NCBI RefSeq assembly: GCF_001583495.1
Contig: NZ_LQAQ01000093.1
Span: forward strand, 682,001-746,000
Source of the DNA: Flammeovirga sp. SJP92
GTDB lineage: Bacteria; Bacteroidota; Bacteroidia; Cytophagales; Flammeovirgaceae
DNA length: 64,000 bases
Direction of reading: 5' to 3'
Made by a program: the position numbers and the translations under genes. Shown piece after piece: positions 25,199 to 34,424 of the stretch. The notes under the pieces are model-generated. The model did no database searches. It had not been told where the DNA came from and was given only the letters and a program-made list of their open reading frames with translations. How positions within the stretch are numbered: position 1 is the first letter of the stretch; each line of letters opens with the position of its first letter.

Positions 25199-26946
25199 AA
25201 GAAATAGAAGCATTTTTCGAAGGGTTTTCGACCAACATTCACTTTATAAGACCCGATTATTTGTGGGCATTAGTTCCGGTAGGTATTCTGTTTATCCTTT
25301 CATGGATTTCTATTCGTGAATCTGAAGGATGGAAGAAATTGATCAACCCACAGTTATTGAATTTACTATTGATCAAAGGCAATAAAAAGAGAGCTTGGTT
25401 TCCTAAAATGCTGATGATTTTCACAGCAAGTATCTTAGTCATTGCCATGGCAGGTCCTACTTGGAAAAGGGTAGACAAGCCAGGTAATCAAACCGAAGCC
25501 AAAGTAGTCATTGTACTCGATATGAGTAGATCGATGTTGGCAACGGATATTGGCCCTAGCCGATTGGAAAGAGCCAAAATGAAGATCAAGGATTATTTGA
25601 AAATCAATCAGGGTGTACAAACCGGCTTGGTGGTATTTGCGGGTTCTGCTCACGAAGCACTACCTCCTACCAAAGATTACAAAACCTTCCGTTCTACTTT
25701 GGATGCTTTAAGTCCTAGTAGTATGCCATTGCAAGGAAGTAACTTGCCGGATGCATTAGATCTTACGGATAAAATCTTAGAAAATACAGATGCACCAAGT
25801 TTTGTATGGATCATTACGGATGATATCAACGCTTCTGATGTACAAGCTTTTGGTCAAAGAAGTAACACCAAAGATCAATACAACTTATTGGTATTGGCCA
25901 CTCCTCAGGGAGCACATATTCCTACGTATAGAAATCAAATTTTAAAAGATAAAAATGGTAAAGCAGTCACGGTTGGACTAAATACAGCTCAACTCCAAAA
26001 TGCGATTGCCATGCCACATGTCAACCTTACGCCTTTCACATTGGACAACACTGATGTGGAGCTTTACGCAAAGAATATCCAAGACAATTTGGTCTTCACT
26101 AAGGATAGCACAAAAGCGGAAGAGGATTGGGTAGATGCTGGGTATTACCTTTCGTTTGTGGTTGCGTTTTTCCTATTATTCTGGTTTAGAAAAGGACTTT
26201 TAGTACAATGGACTTGGATCTTACTCCTTCCAATGTTCTTTATCAGTTGTGATAGTATTGACCAATTGCCAAAAGACGATTTAAAAGCCAAAGACCTTTT
26301 TTATACGAGAGATCAACAGGCTCAAGAATTATTGGATAAGGGAGATACAGCCACAGCAGCAGTAACTTTCTCTGATCAATCTCAAGCAGGTTATACCTAC
26401 AGCAAAATGGGAGATTATGAGAAAGCGGCAGATGCGTATGCGGAAGACATCACCGCCAATAATATGTACAACTTGGGTGTTTCTCAAGCCAAATTAGGTA
26501 ACTGGGAAGCTGCTCAAAAAGCCTTTCAAATGGCTTTAGATATTGATCCTCAATTTAAAGAAGCGGAGAAAAACCTCAACATTGCATCTGAACAAGTTCG
26601 TATGATCAATATTCACATGTCAGAAGGCAGTAAAATCAACGAAAAAGATCCTTTAAAAGGAAAAATATACGAACCTGAAGCCGGAGAACTTGAACAGGAA
26701 TCTGCTCAACATTCTGACAGAAAAGGGGAAGGAGAAGGGGAAACCATTCAAGAAATGGGAGAAAAAGAAGTGAATCCTACTATGGAGGAACTCTTGGAGA
26801 TGCAGTTTTCTGAAACCAAACAGCAGTCCAAGGCAAGTATGATCCGTCAGGTGAAATTGGACCCTTCGATGTATCTCAAAAAGAAATTTCAGTATCAGTA
26901 CCTCACTGATGAAGACAAGCCTAAAAAATCAGATCAGTCATGGTAA
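25195..26946 (+). CDS. BatB-BatC-type fusion: VWA domain plus TPR repeats
   Basis: 583 residues. N-terminal membrane helices and a VWA domain with DMSRSM metal site (about 105-290), as in BatB; a membrane helix with cysteine (ILLLPMFFISCDS, about 345); then TPR repeats (about 380-470, YSKMGDYEKAADAYAED, MYNLGVSQAKLGNWEAAQKAF), as in BatC; and an acidic, Gln/Lys-rich C-terminus. In many Bacteroidota these are two genes; here they are one frame without an internal stop. The next gene overlaps by 7 bases. Confidence 0.9.
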   Translation: MKEIEAFFEGFSTNIHFIRPDYLWALVPVGILFILSWISIRESEGWKKLINPQLLNLLLIKGNKKRAWFPKMLMIFTASILVIAMAGPTWKRVDKPGNQTEAKVVIVLDMSRSMLATDIGPSRLERAKMKIKDYLKINQGVQTGLVVFAGSAHEALPPTKDYKTFRSTLDALSPSSMPLQGSNLPDALDLTDKILENTDAPSFVWIITDDINASDVQAFGQRSNTKDQYNLLVLATPQGAHIPTYRNQILKDKNGKAVTVGLNTAQLQNAIAMPHVNLTPFTLDNTDVELYAKNIQDNLVFTKDSTKAEEDWVDAGYYLSFVVAFFLLFWFRKGLLVQWTWILLLPMFFISCDSIDQLPKDDLKAKDLFYTRDQQAQELLDKGDTATAAVTFSDQSQAGYTYSKMGDYEKAADAYAEDITANNMYNLGVSQAKLGNWEAAQKAFQMALDIDPQFKEAEKNLNIASEQVRMINIHMSEGSKINEKDPLKGKIYEPEAGELEQESAQHSDRKGEGEGETIQEMGEKEVNPTMEELLEMQFSETKQQSKASMIRQVKLDPSMYLKKKFQYQYLTDEDKPKKSDQSW

Positions 26947-28316
26947 GAAAAAGCATTATAATCGTACTGACGTTGTTTTGGGCATTGAATACTTACGCTC
27001 AAAAGAAAGTCAACCTGTTTACCACTACGACCATCAATCAGAAGGAAGTAATGGTAGGACAGCCTTTCAAAGTGAAGCTTTCCATCTACACCACTACTTG
27101 GTTTACGGAAGGATTGAATTTTGAAGATTTTCAACTGCCTAATGCTTTAATGATTAAAGACGGCAGAGCGATTCCGAACTCTTTACAGATCGGCAAGTAT
27201 CAGTATTCAGGAGTGGAACAAACGTATTGGGTCTTTCCTTTTTCCGCTGGTGAAAACGTATTTCCTTCTTTGGAATTGGAGGTAACTACCCCTGACCCAG
27301 GAGACTTTAAAGGAAAAAAACATACGCTTCATACCAAAGAAAAGTCGATCAAAGTGGTTCCTCCACCTGTGGGTGAAGATCCAAAATCTTGGCTGGTCGC
27401 TTCTAGTGTAAGAATTTCTGATACTTGGAATAAAGACTTGTCTCAAGTAAAAGTGGGTGATGTTCTCAAAAGAACGGTGCGTATCACAGCGGGTAACACG
27501 CTTGGTCCAATGATTCCGGTGAGAACTTATGATTCATTAAACTGGGCTGGCGTTTATCCAGAGCACCCAACCAATAGTAATTACAATAAGGACAATTACA
27601 TTTCGGGTACGCAAACGCAAGTAATCACCTACCTTGTGCAAGAAGCAGGTGAATTTGAAGTATCAGGAATTACAGTTCGATACTATAATCCTTACACCAA
27701 AAAATCGAAAGATATTTCTTCAAAAAACAGAACCATCACCATTGAAGAAAATCCCAACTTGAGCATGTTGCAATCACTTCAGGACAGTTTGAATAAACTC
27801 AATCAAGTTCCGGAAGAAGTAGATACAACTCCTAAAAAAACATGGAGAGATTACGTACCTCAGCATTGGGAATATATTCTTTTAGGTCTAGTGATTCTTT
27901 GGTTATTGTATAAATACAGACCAATCACCAAGATCAAAAAGAAACTGGAGGATATCCGTTCGACTTCCACTTACAAGGAAAAACAAGCTTACAGTAAGCT
28001 AAGAAGTGATATCAAAAAAGGAAATATCGAGCAAAGCATTCAAAGTTTCTATCAGTGGATCAATACCCTGCCCAATCAAAGTGTAAGCAATTACAGAGAA
28101 ACACTTTATAAAGCTGTATTGACGCACAAGCTGAGTGATTTGATTTCTGAAATTTCCGATATCAAATACAGTCAAGGTGGAACGGTGATTCCAAAAAGCC
28201 TTCAAAATGCCTTATTGGACCAATTAAATTGGGATCGAAAAATTATTCTTCAAGTGAAAAAGAAGAAGAGTTATAAGGAAAGAAAAACGAAGCGTTTGGA
28301 GGAGTTGAATCCTTAA
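26940..28316 (+). CDS. batD: BatD-like oxygen-tolerance protein
   Basis: 458 residues. Signal peptide about 1-20 (NTYA-Q), a BatD periplasmic beta-rich region (about 22-280, starting VNLFTTTTINQKEVMVGQPF), a membrane helix (about 304-320, YILLGLVILWLLYK), and a basic cytoplasmic tail. Last gene of the operon; a terminator follows. Start chosen at the ATG that overlaps the preceding stop, as elsewhere in this operon. No batE-like gene follows. Confidence 0.88.
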   Translation: MVRKSIIIVLTLFWALNTYAQKKVNLFTTTTINQKEVMVGQPFKVKLSIYTTTWFTEGLNFEDFQLPNALMIKDGRAIPNSLQIGKYQYSGVEQTYWVFPFSAGENVFPSLELEVTTPDPGDFKGKKHTLHTKEKSIKVVPPPVGEDPKSWLVASSVRISDTWNKDLSQVKVGDVLKRTVRITAGNTLGPMIPVRTYDSLNWAGVYPEHPTNSNYNKDNYISGTQTQVITYLVQEAGEFEVSGITVRYYNPYTKKSKDISSKNRTITIEENPNLSMLQSLQDSLNKLNQVPEEVDTTPKKTWRDYVPQHWEYILLGLVILWLLYKYRPITKIKKKLEDIRSTSTYKEKQAYSKLRSDIKKGNIEQSIQSFYQWINTLPNQSVSNYRETLYKAVLTHKLSDLISEISDIKYSQGGTVIPKSLQNALLDQLNWDRKIILQVKKKKSYKERKTKRLEELNP

Positions 28317-28326
28317 TTATAGAAGA

Positions 28327-28358
28327 AAGGTTCTTGCAGAGATGTAAGAGCCTTTTTT
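28327..28358 (+). terminator. terminator of the Bat operon
   Basis: Stem AAGGTTCTT/AAGAGCCTT (9 pairs, one G-U), 10-base loop, followed by T7, just after the batD stop. Confidence 0.85.
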
Positions 28359-28399
28359 TAACTTTCAATCCATCTTACTACTGGAATTTCTACAGTCTA

Positions 28400-28640
28400 C
28401 TTTCAAGCTTCTTTCTTCTTCATTTTTCCATTGATGAAAAACGAAGCAAAAAATCTAGGCTTAGAAGTCAAAAGCTAAATTCCATTCCTCTCGCCTAAAT
28501 GATTTAAAACTCGCTGCGCTCAAACAGGAAAATCATTTTTAACGGCTCAATACATGAAATTCTTAACGCTTTTCCCTTCAAGACCGAGGAAAGCACTACT
28601 AACCGAATTGGGTAGAATGTCTAATGGCGTGAATGTTTTA
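28400..28640. repeat. intergenic repeat-like island
   Basis: A stretch of non-coding DNA including ACTCGCTGCGCTCAAACAG (28508-28526), AAAATCATTTTTAACGGC, and a 22-bp segment (28554-28575) that recurs inverted at 16287-16308. Its composition and short GC-rich palindromes differ from the flanks, like the dispersed intergenic repeats seen in many Bacteroidota genomes (inference). Confidence 0.5.
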
Positions 28641-28828
28641 AGCGTCAGTGTCATTCATGCCTTACAGATCACCGTAAATCTCCTGATTTCTAATAACCAT
28701 AAATATTCTAAAACTGAGTTTAAAGTTCAATAACAACCTAAAAATTAAACAAATATCAATTCTTAATTATAACGATTTCGTGTAATTCAAATCCCAATTC
28801 GTATAAAAAATTCCTTGCTAAAACCCGC

Positions 28829-28838
28829 ACCTTTGTAT
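28829..28838 (+). promoter_or_regulatory. -7 element CACCTTTG before the 33-residue peptide
   Basis: CCGCACCTTTGTATCG, the common -7 form in this window, about 36 bases before the small ORF at 28873. Confidence 0.6.
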
Positions 28839-28872
28839 CGTTCAAAAACAATAAGGAAACACTATTTTAAAT

Positions 28873-28974
28873 ATGAAGATTATTTCACAAGCATTGCAAT
28901 TCTTTAAATCGTTAATCCATGATTTAACATCAAGTACTTTATTAGAAGGAGATTATTATGATTCAGTAGATTAA
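28873..28974 (+). CDS. 33-residue acidic-tailed peptide, hypothetical
   Basis: ATG at 28873, stop at 28972-28974. The peptide begins MKIISQALQFFKSLIHDL (an amphipathic helix) and ends EGDYYDSVD, acidic. A good -7 element lies just upstream and no terminator separates it from the hydrolase gene 77 bases downstream, so both may be on one message. Family not recognised. It could instead be an untranslated leader. Confidence 0.45.
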   Translation: MKIISQALQFFKSLIHDLTSSTLLEGDYYDSVD

Positions 28975-29051
28975 TCAAAAACCTTCAAAAAATATTCTGG
29001 CTAAAATTCCAATAGCCGACATCAAATACATATTCAATTAATAGATAGAAA

Positions 29052-29555
29052 ATGAAAAAAGCATTAATCATCATCGACGTACAAAATGATTATTTTGAAG
29101 GAGGAATTTACCCTCAATTCAACACGACTGCAATAGTAGAACCTACCATAAAAGCGATAGAAAAAGCAAAACAAGAAGGAATCCTGATTGTATTTATCAA
29201 ACATGAAGCACCTGAAGGATTTTTGGTAAAAGGTACTGAAGGAAGTGAAATTCACGCTGATTTACAGCCTTACTTAAAAGATGGAGTTATCGTTACAAAA
29301 ACATTTGCCAACAGTTTTAAGGAGACTAATCTAGAAGCTGTTTTAGAGGAAAATAATGTGACTGATTTAATTATCACTGGTATCATGACTCAAAACTGCG
29401 TAACACATACTGCAATTTCACAAGAGTCTGAAAAATACAATGTCACTGTAGTGGGCAATGCATGTACTGCTCCAAATGAAATGGTTCATAATGTTGCATT
29501 GGTTGCACTTACTGAAAGAGTTACGGTGATCAATAGTATTGAAGATTATAAATAA
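29052..29555 (+). CDS. isochorismatase-like cysteine hydrolase
   Basis: 167 residues. Catalytic triad of the family is visible: D9 in LIIIDVQNDYF, K83 in VTKTFANSF and C116 in TGIMTQNCVTHT. The family includes nicotinamidase and streptothricin hydrolase; this protein is shorter than PncA and lacks its D-x-H-x-x-H metal site, so the substrate is open. Cytoplasmic. It is followed by a strong terminator. Confidence 0.9.
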   Translation: MKKALIIIDVQNDYFEGGIYPQFNTTAIVEPTIKAIEKAKQEGILIVFIKHEAPEGFLVKGTEGSEIHADLQPYLKDGVIVTKTFANSFKETNLEAVLEENNVTDLIITGIMTQNCVTHTAISQESEKYNVTVVGNACTAPNEMVHNVALVALTERVTVINSIEDYK

Positions 29556-29578
29556 GAATAGAATAGCTAATAGATATT

Positions 29579-29616
29579 GCTCTTATTCCTTTCAGAGGGA
29601 TAAGAGCTTTTTTTGT
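29579..29616 (+). terminator. terminator after the isochorismatase-like gene
   Basis: Stem GCTCTTAT / ATAAGAGC extended by four further pairs, 5-base loop, followed by TTTTTTTG. Confidence 0.88.
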
Positions 29617-29716
29617 TTTACATTTTAATGCTGATTTTTGTTCTCTGAATAGATTCATCTATCTTTAAACGAGCTAGAAATCAGTCTTTCAAGACTAAGA
29701 CTTTTTAATCATAAAT

Positions 29717-30529
29717 ATGCAAGCTAACAAAATCATCTCTTTCACTTCCTCTTGGAAAAACACTATTTTTATCACGCTTATTCTATCCGTTTTTATAAGT
29801 ATTATTTTGATATTGCTTCAACCTTTTGATACTTATACCTACAATGCTCCCTACAAAAATTTGAAACTTGCCGGCTATAGTTTATGTGTGATTATACCCT
29901 TATTAAGTATACATGCTGTTGAAAAAATATGGTATAAAAAACACAATCAAAAATGGAAGTTTCTCAATGAGGTACTCGTCCTTACTTTCGGTTTTTTCTA
30001 TATCAATTTATTATGCTATTTATACAACTGTTATGTGATGAATGATGTTCAACCTACTTTGGCTGGACTGTTCTATTGGAATATTTATTATGGCTTGCCG
30101 TTCGCGTGTATCTTCATCACATTTTGGGCTTACTTACGTTTCCGTTTTGGACAGATTTTGATGGGTGAAGAGAAAATAGAAAACAAACTGATCTGTATAG
30201 AAGGAGCTAATACCAATGAGCAAATTCAATTTGAATGGGATGAGTTTGTCATGGCGAAATCTCAATCCAACTATATTGATATTTTTCTCTATACAAAAAA
30301 TGGCGAACAGCAGAAGTTTACGTTAAGAAGCACATTAAGTAAACTTTTTGATCAACTGCCGATGGCTACTCAAGTACATCGTTCTTTTTTAATCAACACT
30401 GTTTTCATCAGCGAACTCAAAGGAAATACTAGAAAAGGTGCCGCCGTTTTAAATCACATAGAAATGGAAGTTCCGGTCTCACCAAAATATTTCTCCGCAT
30501 TAAAAAAAGAGCTTCAATTTCATCCCTAA
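29717..30529 (+). CDS. LytTR-type transcriptional regulator with membrane domain
   Basis: 270 residues. Four predicted membrane helices in the first 140 residues (for example TIFITLILSVFISIILILL), then a LytTR DNA-binding domain (about 170-268) with WDEFVMAKSQSNYIDIFL and QVHRSFLINTVFISEL. Membrane-bound LytTR proteins are common in Bacteroidota and often regulate the neighbouring gene; the S41 peptidase gene follows 123 bases downstream with its own -7 element. No receiver domain, so it is not a classical response regulator. Confidence 0.9.
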   Translation: MQANKIISFTSSWKNTIFITLILSVFISIILILLQPFDTYTYNAPYKNLKLAGYSLCVIIPLLSIHAVEKIWYKKHNQKWKFLNEVLVLTFGFFYINLLCYLYNCYVMNDVQPTLAGLFYWNIYYGLPFACIFITFWAYLRFRFGQILMGEEKIENKLICIEGANTNEQIQFEWDEFVMAKSQSNYIDIFLYTKNGEQQKFTLRSTLSKLFDQLPMATQVHRSFLINTVFISELKGNTRKGAAVLNHIEMEVPVSPKYFSALKKELQFHP

Positions 30530-30615
30530 CCCTTCAAAAACAGCCCTAGGCGTTCAATTTCGGCATTTAAACTTCAAGCTCATCACTCCCATTTTTTCAT
30601 AATAATTCATTGAAA

Positions 30616-30623
30616 TACCTTTG
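30616..30623 (+). promoter_or_regulatory. -7 element TACCTTTG of the S41 peptidase gene
   Basis: Perfect TAnnTTTG match 30 bases before the ATG at 30653. Confidence 0.65.
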
Positions 30624-30652
30624 AATCAGTGTTTAATCAAAACGAAATTATT

Positions 30653-31645
30653 ATGAAATCTATCACAATTCTATTCATCGCTTTATTTATTACTTTCTCA
30701 TCAATTGCTCAAGAAAATAAATCAGAACACAAAGCCTTTCTTGATAAAGTATTTCAACTATTAGAACAAAGAGTGGCAAATCCGAGATGGTTAGAAGAAG
30801 ACAGTTTTATCAAATTTAAGCATCATATGTACGCTGAAGAAACGTTGAATCTTGATGAAAAAGAATTTTATTTAACTTTCAACAGACAGTGTAATACCCT
30901 TTCTTTTACGCACTTTTATCTTAAAAAAGTAAAGTCAACGACAACAGCATCAGAAGATGAAATAGAAAAACTGTCATGGAAAAAAATGAACGATTCTACC
31001 GCTTATCTTGATGTTCGTTCTTTTGCTGGAGGGGCTCATCAAATGTACCAAGCACTTCAAGAAATTGGAACTGATACTTTCGAAAATTTAATTATTGATT
31101 TAAGAAACAACGGAGGAGGTTCGTTGGATGCTCCAGTTATTTTAGGTCAGTTTTTAACACACAATCCTATCGATGCAGGGGTTTACCTCACCAGAGGATG
31201 GTATACAAATCACACAAAACCTGCTACAGCTGAGGAAATCACTTCCCTGCCCTTTTTGATGGATTTCACTTATACTGGCATTTCAAAAATGTTTATGGAA
31301 AACCCTGCCTTTAGAATGGTGATTCCTTCTCATAATAATCCAACTTTTAAAGGAAAAGTATATGTACTGGTCAATGAAAATACAGCCAGTGCGTGTGAAC
31401 CATTGATCTACTTACTCAAAGAACAAAAAATTGCCACATTGGTAGGTACACCATCTGCAGGGGCAATGCTAAGTGGAGCTTCATTTGAAGTGAATGAGCA
31501 TTTTAATGTCTTTATTCCAATTGCAGATTATCAAACTTACAATGGATCAAGATTGGATAAAGTGGGCGTTGCTCCTGATGTCTATGTTGAATCAGATAAG
31601 GCACTTGAATATGTGTTGGAAAGTATCGATTTAAAGTCGAAGTAA
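30653..31645 (+). CDS. secreted S41-family peptidase
   Basis: 330 residues from the ATG at 30653, which begins a clear signal peptide (MKSITILFIALFITFSSIAQ); the frame extends 8 codons further upstream, but the -7 element at 30616-30623 makes that start unlikely. The tail-specific protease core is seen: DLRNNGGG, then VLVNENTASACEPLIYLL with the catalytic Ser, and GTPSAGAML. No PDZ domain, so this is a short S41 type. Probably periplasmic or surface-exposed. The Lys of the dyad is expected after the Ser (LLKEQK). Confidence 0.88.
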   Translation: MKSITILFIALFITFSSIAQENKSEHKAFLDKVFQLLEQRVANPRWLEEDSFIKFKHHMYAEETLNLDEKEFYLTFNRQCNTLSFTHFYLKKVKSTTTASEDEIEKLSWKKMNDSTAYLDVRSFAGGAHQMYQALQEIGTDTFENLIIDLRNNGGGSLDAPVILGQFLTHNPIDAGVYLTRGWYTNHTKPATAEEITSLPFLMDFTYTGISKMFMENPAFRMVIPSHNNPTFKGKVYVLVNENTASACEPLIYLLKEQKIATLVGTPSAGAMLSGASFEVNEHFNVFIPIADYQTYNGSRLDKVGVAPDVYVESDKALEYVLESIDLKSK

Positions 31646-31670
31646 TTCTAATTTTGACTTCGCTAAAAAG

Positions 31671-31712
31671 ACAAGACCTGCCTATATTTCTATAAGCAGG
31701 TCTTGTTTTTAC
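31671..31712. terminator. bidirectional terminator between convergent genes
   Basis: 11-bp stem ACAAGACCTGC/GCAGGTCTTGT with a 14-base loop, followed by T5 on the plus strand and A/T-rich sequence on the other side. Confidence 0.85.
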
Positions 31713-31730
31713 TTAAAGAGCTATTGTCTT

Positions 31731-33956
31731 TTAGTTCTCATTGTTTTTATCCACAAGCACAACAGTACTTTCAAAATAGATTGACTTATTTACTTTCTTC
31801 TCGAATTTCTGTCCTACTGTTTCCTTAGCGGCCGCTTCTGCCGCAGCTGCCGTTTGAGTTGGAGTCGTAATCACTGGTGCTGGCATCTTTGCAATCACAA
31901 TATTCACTCTATCATTTCTATCTAAGAAGATATCAAATACATCCTCATCTGTATAGAATTTATTGAGTGTAAATACCTCCCAATTTGTACCATCAAAATG
32001 ACCAATAATATTATCTTTTGTGGCTACCCAAAGCTGATTTTCTTTGTCAAAACACGCTTTCTTGACCATTGTAGAATTTGGTGCATCAGGGAATTTCTTG
32101 TCCAATGCCTCTTTTAATGCTTGGAAAGAAGTAATCTCATTTACTGCACCATCTTTTATTTGTGCTACTCCTTTTCCTCCAATACAGTTCGCTACACCAT
32201 TATAGTCTTCAATAATAAAGTTAGATAAATTGCCTTCTTTAGGGTTCTCATACACTTTGAAACCGTCTTTTGTAAAAGCACCTACCCCTTTTGAGTTACT
32301 CACCCAAAGCGTTCCTTTTTCATCCATTCTCATTTGGAACAAACCATATCCTGTTCCAAGTCCTGTCTCCTTTTTAGTGAAATACTTGATCTCTCCACCA
32401 TTCATTGGGTGGTAGACATAGCCTTTTCCTGTCGCTAACCACAATGCATCATTTACATTATCATAGACCATTAATTTGGCACTTTTACCACCAAGTTTTT
32501 TATCTAAAACAAAAGTGATCTGCTCAACAGACTCATCTGCTTTCATTTTAAAAGTGAGCTTTCTAGTGGGTGTAGTGATATAAAGAGCACCGCTTTTCTT
32601 ATCAATAGACCAGTTTGATGTATAAATTTTAAAGTCTGGATATTTGTAACCCGCTTTCTTCGTTAAATCTTCAATTGTAAATTCTTTAGTGTTTCCTTGA
32701 GCGTCAATCTTTCTGATTGATTCACCATTTACAGCTAAAATGTATTGGTTACCCAAATCGTCATTAAGATGATCTTGGCCTACTAATTCCAAGAACTTTT
32801 CATCTTTATCAGTATAAGAATTAAGTATTTTCAAACTGCTTTCAGATTGATAAGTAGGTAAATCAAGTATTACAACTGCACCTCCATTAAATGTTTGTTC
32901 CTCAATAAAACTTTTGTTCTTTCTGTTATATTTAGTAGAAACATTTGCAGTAGCAATCACAAAACGGTTTTTATCATCTACTTCTATATCTGTAATTTTA
33001 GGATAAGATGAACTTAATGTACCACAAATGATTGTCTTTGATTTCTTGAAGCTCATATCAATCTTTTTAGCATTGATATCATAAACCACTACATTGCCTG
33101 AAGCCATATCAATCAACGCCTCTCCTTTATCGTTAACTGCAAACGCTTTAATATTATCTGTTTTAATAGAGAATTGCTCTTCTAATTGTCCTTCCTTAAA
33201 AAGGAATACTTTGTTTTTACCAGTCACCCAATATCTCCCTTTTTTATCTTTAAAAATATCAGTCAGGATGTGTTCTCTTTCTGAAGCAGCAGACATCAAA
33301 GGGTTTTTATCGTTTTCACTAGGCTCCTTTGGTAGCTTTTCTATTTTGTAGTCTGTGCCATTGAAGTATACAAATCGATATTCTTCAGTACTTGAACCGT
33401 CTTTTCTTTTAATGACTTTACTTAAACCTGCAATAAACCCTTTGTCAAGACCAACGATATTATACAATGCCCAAGTACTTTTATAAGTATCCGGAATAGC
33501 CACGTACTTTCCTTTAACACCGGCTTCTTTCATTATTCTCAAGCCCATTTTCACATCTGGGATATACAAATTGCCTTCCGTATCCCAGCCTGCTGACTTA
33601 AGATCCATCAATTCATGAAAATCTGGATTAGGCTTATATCCTCTTACAAAGTTTTCCAAATTGACAATAGGATCTCCATGCTCTTCACTAGAAAATTCAT
33701 GAGCTTTTACATTTCTGACCTGGCCATTACTGACCAAAATAGCTCCCTGTTGACTTGTACCAAATATACGTCCGTCTTTTAGACGTTTTAGGGAAGAAAC
33801 ATGACTGGCAAGAGGGACTGTTAACTTTTCATCTTGAGAGTACTTTCCATTCTGATAGACAAAGTCATTGCCATAGATAGTCCAATGTTTAGACGATTGA
33901 GCAAATACACTGTTAGCAAACAACGCTAACAAAAGTAACATGAAGTTTGATTTCAT
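31731..33956 (-). CDS. secreted beta-propeller protein, hypothetical
   Basis: 741 residues. Signal peptide about 1-19. The rest is repeats of the Reg_prop type: D-x-x-G-x-L-W/Y-V-x-x blocks such as DEKGTLWVSNSKGVGAFTKDG, DKENQLWVATKDNIIGHFDG and DKKGRYWVTGKNKVFLFKEG. It resembles the sensor part of the kinase at 3025-6486 but has no membrane helix or kinase domains. An Ala-rich stretch (about 695-710) precedes a short C-terminal part. Likely periplasmic or surface binding protein; ligand unknown. Confidence 0.8.
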   Translation of the reverse strand: MKSNFMLLLLALFANSVFAQSSKHWTIYGNDFVYQNGKYSQDEKLTVPLASHVSSLKRLKDGRIFGTSQQGAILVSNGQVRNVKAHEFSSEEHGDPIVNLENFVRGYKPNPDFHELMDLKSAGWDTEGNLYIPDVKMGLRIMKEAGVKGKYVAIPDTYKSTWALYNIVGLDKGFIAGLSKVIKRKDGSSTEEYRFVYFNGTDYKIEKLPKEPSENDKNPLMSAASEREHILTDIFKDKKGRYWVTGKNKVFLFKEGQLEEQFSIKTDNIKAFAVNDKGEALIDMASGNVVVYDINAKKIDMSFKKSKTIICGTLSSSYPKITDIEVDDKNRFVIATANVSTKYNRKNKSFIEEQTFNGGAVVILDLPTYQSESSLKILNSYTDKDEKFLELVGQDHLNDDLGNQYILAVNGESIRKIDAQGNTKEFTIEDLTKKAGYKYPDFKIYTSNWSIDKKSGALYITTPTRKLTFKMKADESVEQITFVLDKKLGGKSAKLMVYDNVNDALWLATGKGYVYHPMNGGEIKYFTKKETGLGTGYGLFQMRMDEKGTLWVSNSKGVGAFTKDGFKVYENPKEGNLSNFIIEDYNGVANCIGGKGVAQIKDGAVNEITSFQALKEALDKKFPDAPNSTMVKKACFDKENQLWVATKDNIIGHFDGTNWEVFTLNKFYTDEDVFDIFLDRNDRVNIVIAKMPAPVITTPTQTAAAAEAAAKETVGQKFEKKVNKSIYFESTVVLVDKNNEN

Positions 33957-34424
33957 TTTTGAGGAATTTATTATTTAAAAAGTTTAAAGGCCTGAGTAAA
34001 CATTCTAATTAAGCTTTAAGTGAAAAGAGTTTACTCAATATTTACAGCTTGTAAGGATTTTAATACAAGTTTTCAATTGTGCATGCATCAGTTCCATTTC
34101 CAAAAAATGTTATACACTCATTGAAGTACACAAGCTATTTTTCATTGTTTTCATTTTTGATTTCATTTCCCTTTTCTGTTAAAAGAGAATTAGTCTTTAA
34201 ATACACTAAACAAGCGACATGTTTGATTTTATATTTCAATAGTTTTACTTCATTCATCATTTATGCCTTAAGCTTGTTAGTATAATTTTAGCAATTATAT
34301 AGACCAATTCAAAATCATTTTTACTACTTTTTATCATTACTGCTAACAAGAAGCAATATGAGAGTATGTTTAACGTCTTAGGCATGTATTAAGGTCAGCA
34401 GAAGTAGATTTTTAATGCATTATT
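33957..34424. other. intergenic region, two minus-strand genes
   Basis: 468 bases. The only structure found is an 8-bp inverted repeat GAGTAAAC (33994-34001)/GTTTACTC (34029-34036) upstream of the propeller gene, a possible operator. The plus-strand frame at 34079-34285 is hydrophobic and Phe-rich but has no supporting context. Confidence 0.4.

Noticed and set aside
29052-29555. Isochorismatase-like gene as nicotinamidase (pncA)
   Set aside because: The D-x-H-x-x-H metal site of PncA is absent and the protein is too short.
34079-34285. Hydrophobic plus-strand frame in the 33957-34424 gap
   Set aside because: Phe-rich by base composition only; no promoter, terminator or leader element around it.
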